From an uncultured Clostridia bacterium (lineage in GTDB: Bacteria > Bacillota > Clostridia > Oscillospirales > Ruminococcaceae), in assembly GCA_937894185.1 (NCBI GenBank), contig CALCSA010000342.1, positions 1-5,732 on the forward strand: a DNA stretch of 5,732 nt. The letters are read 5' to 3'. Made by a program: the position numbers and the translations under genes. The notes under the pieces are model-generated. The model was not told where the DNA came from and searched no databases. It saw nothing but the letters and a program-made list of their open reading frames with translations. Within the stretch, counting starts at the first letter, position 1, and each line of letters opens with the position of its first letter. Positions 5,732-5,732 of this stretch are shown here, in pieces.

Positions 5732-5732
5732 G

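Noticed and set aside
5646..5732. Alternative upstream frame ending on TGA that overlaps the hemA GTG start
   Set aside because: The GTGA overlap fits the operon style, but the frame is full of codons rare in the neighbours (CGA, AGA, ATA, AGT). The frame ending at 5675 fits codon use better; with only about 80 bases the choice is not certain.
5650..5732. Promoter or riboswitch (for example cobalamin) upstream of hemA
   Set aside because: Only 25 bases separate hemA from the preceding stop, leaving room for a ribosome-binding site and nothing more; any leader would lie outside the window.

Overview
The window is a compact block of tetrapyrrole (uroporphyrinogen III / siroheme / corrinoid precursor) biosynthesis genes, all on the minus strand. 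Read in the direction of transcription (high to low coordinates) the order is: the tail of an unrecognised upstream gene, hemA (glutamyl-tRNA reductase fused to a precorrin-2 dehydrogenase-like domain), hemC, a cobA-hemD fusion, a 51-codon ORF made by local duplication, hemB, and the first 238 codons of hemL. The DNA is visibly GC-rich, Shine-Dalgarno sequences are strong (GGAG/GGAGG), two starts are GTG, and neighbouring genes overlap by 4 or 8 bases. The gene order hemA-hemC-(cobA)hemD-hemB-hemL and the domain fusions are typical of Clostridia (the arrangement is known from Clostridium josui). With the high GC this suggests a GC-rich anaerobic Bacillota, perhaps an Oscillospiraceae-type gut bacterium; that assignment is inference.

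By pathway: HemA and HemL make 5-aminolevulinate from glutamyl-tRNA (C5 route), HemB condenses two ALA to porphobilinogen, HemC polymerises four of these to hydroxymethylbilane, and the HemD half of the fusion closes the ring to uroporphyrinogen III. The CobA half methylates this to precorrin-2, and the domain at the C-terminus of HemA resembles the enzymes that oxidise precorrin-2 to sirohydrochlorin and, in some members, insert iron. The set therefore points to siroheme and/or cobalamin rather than protoheme; no hemE, hemN/hemG or hemH is in view.

The unusual part is 1666-1964, between cobA-hemD and hemB. The last 41 codons of hemD, its stop, and the ribosome-binding site and first codons of hemB occur twice in tandem, about 90% identical over the hemD part. 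The extra copy forms an intact 51-codon ORF beginning with the HemB N-terminus (MNES) and continuing as the HemD C-terminus. It overlaps cobA-hemD and hemB by 8 bases each, exactly as hemD and hemB would have overlapped before the duplication. An 11-base sequence shared by hemD and hemB marks the likely breakpoints, and an 8-base tandem repeat places the duplicated tail in frame with the new start codon.

There is no gene-free stretch longer than about 25 bases, and I see no RNA gene, CRISPR array, insertion sequence, riboswitch or terminator. The operon appears to continue past both edges. Apart from the duplication and the HemA fusion this is ordinary core metabolism; I do not see a novel defence or mobile system.
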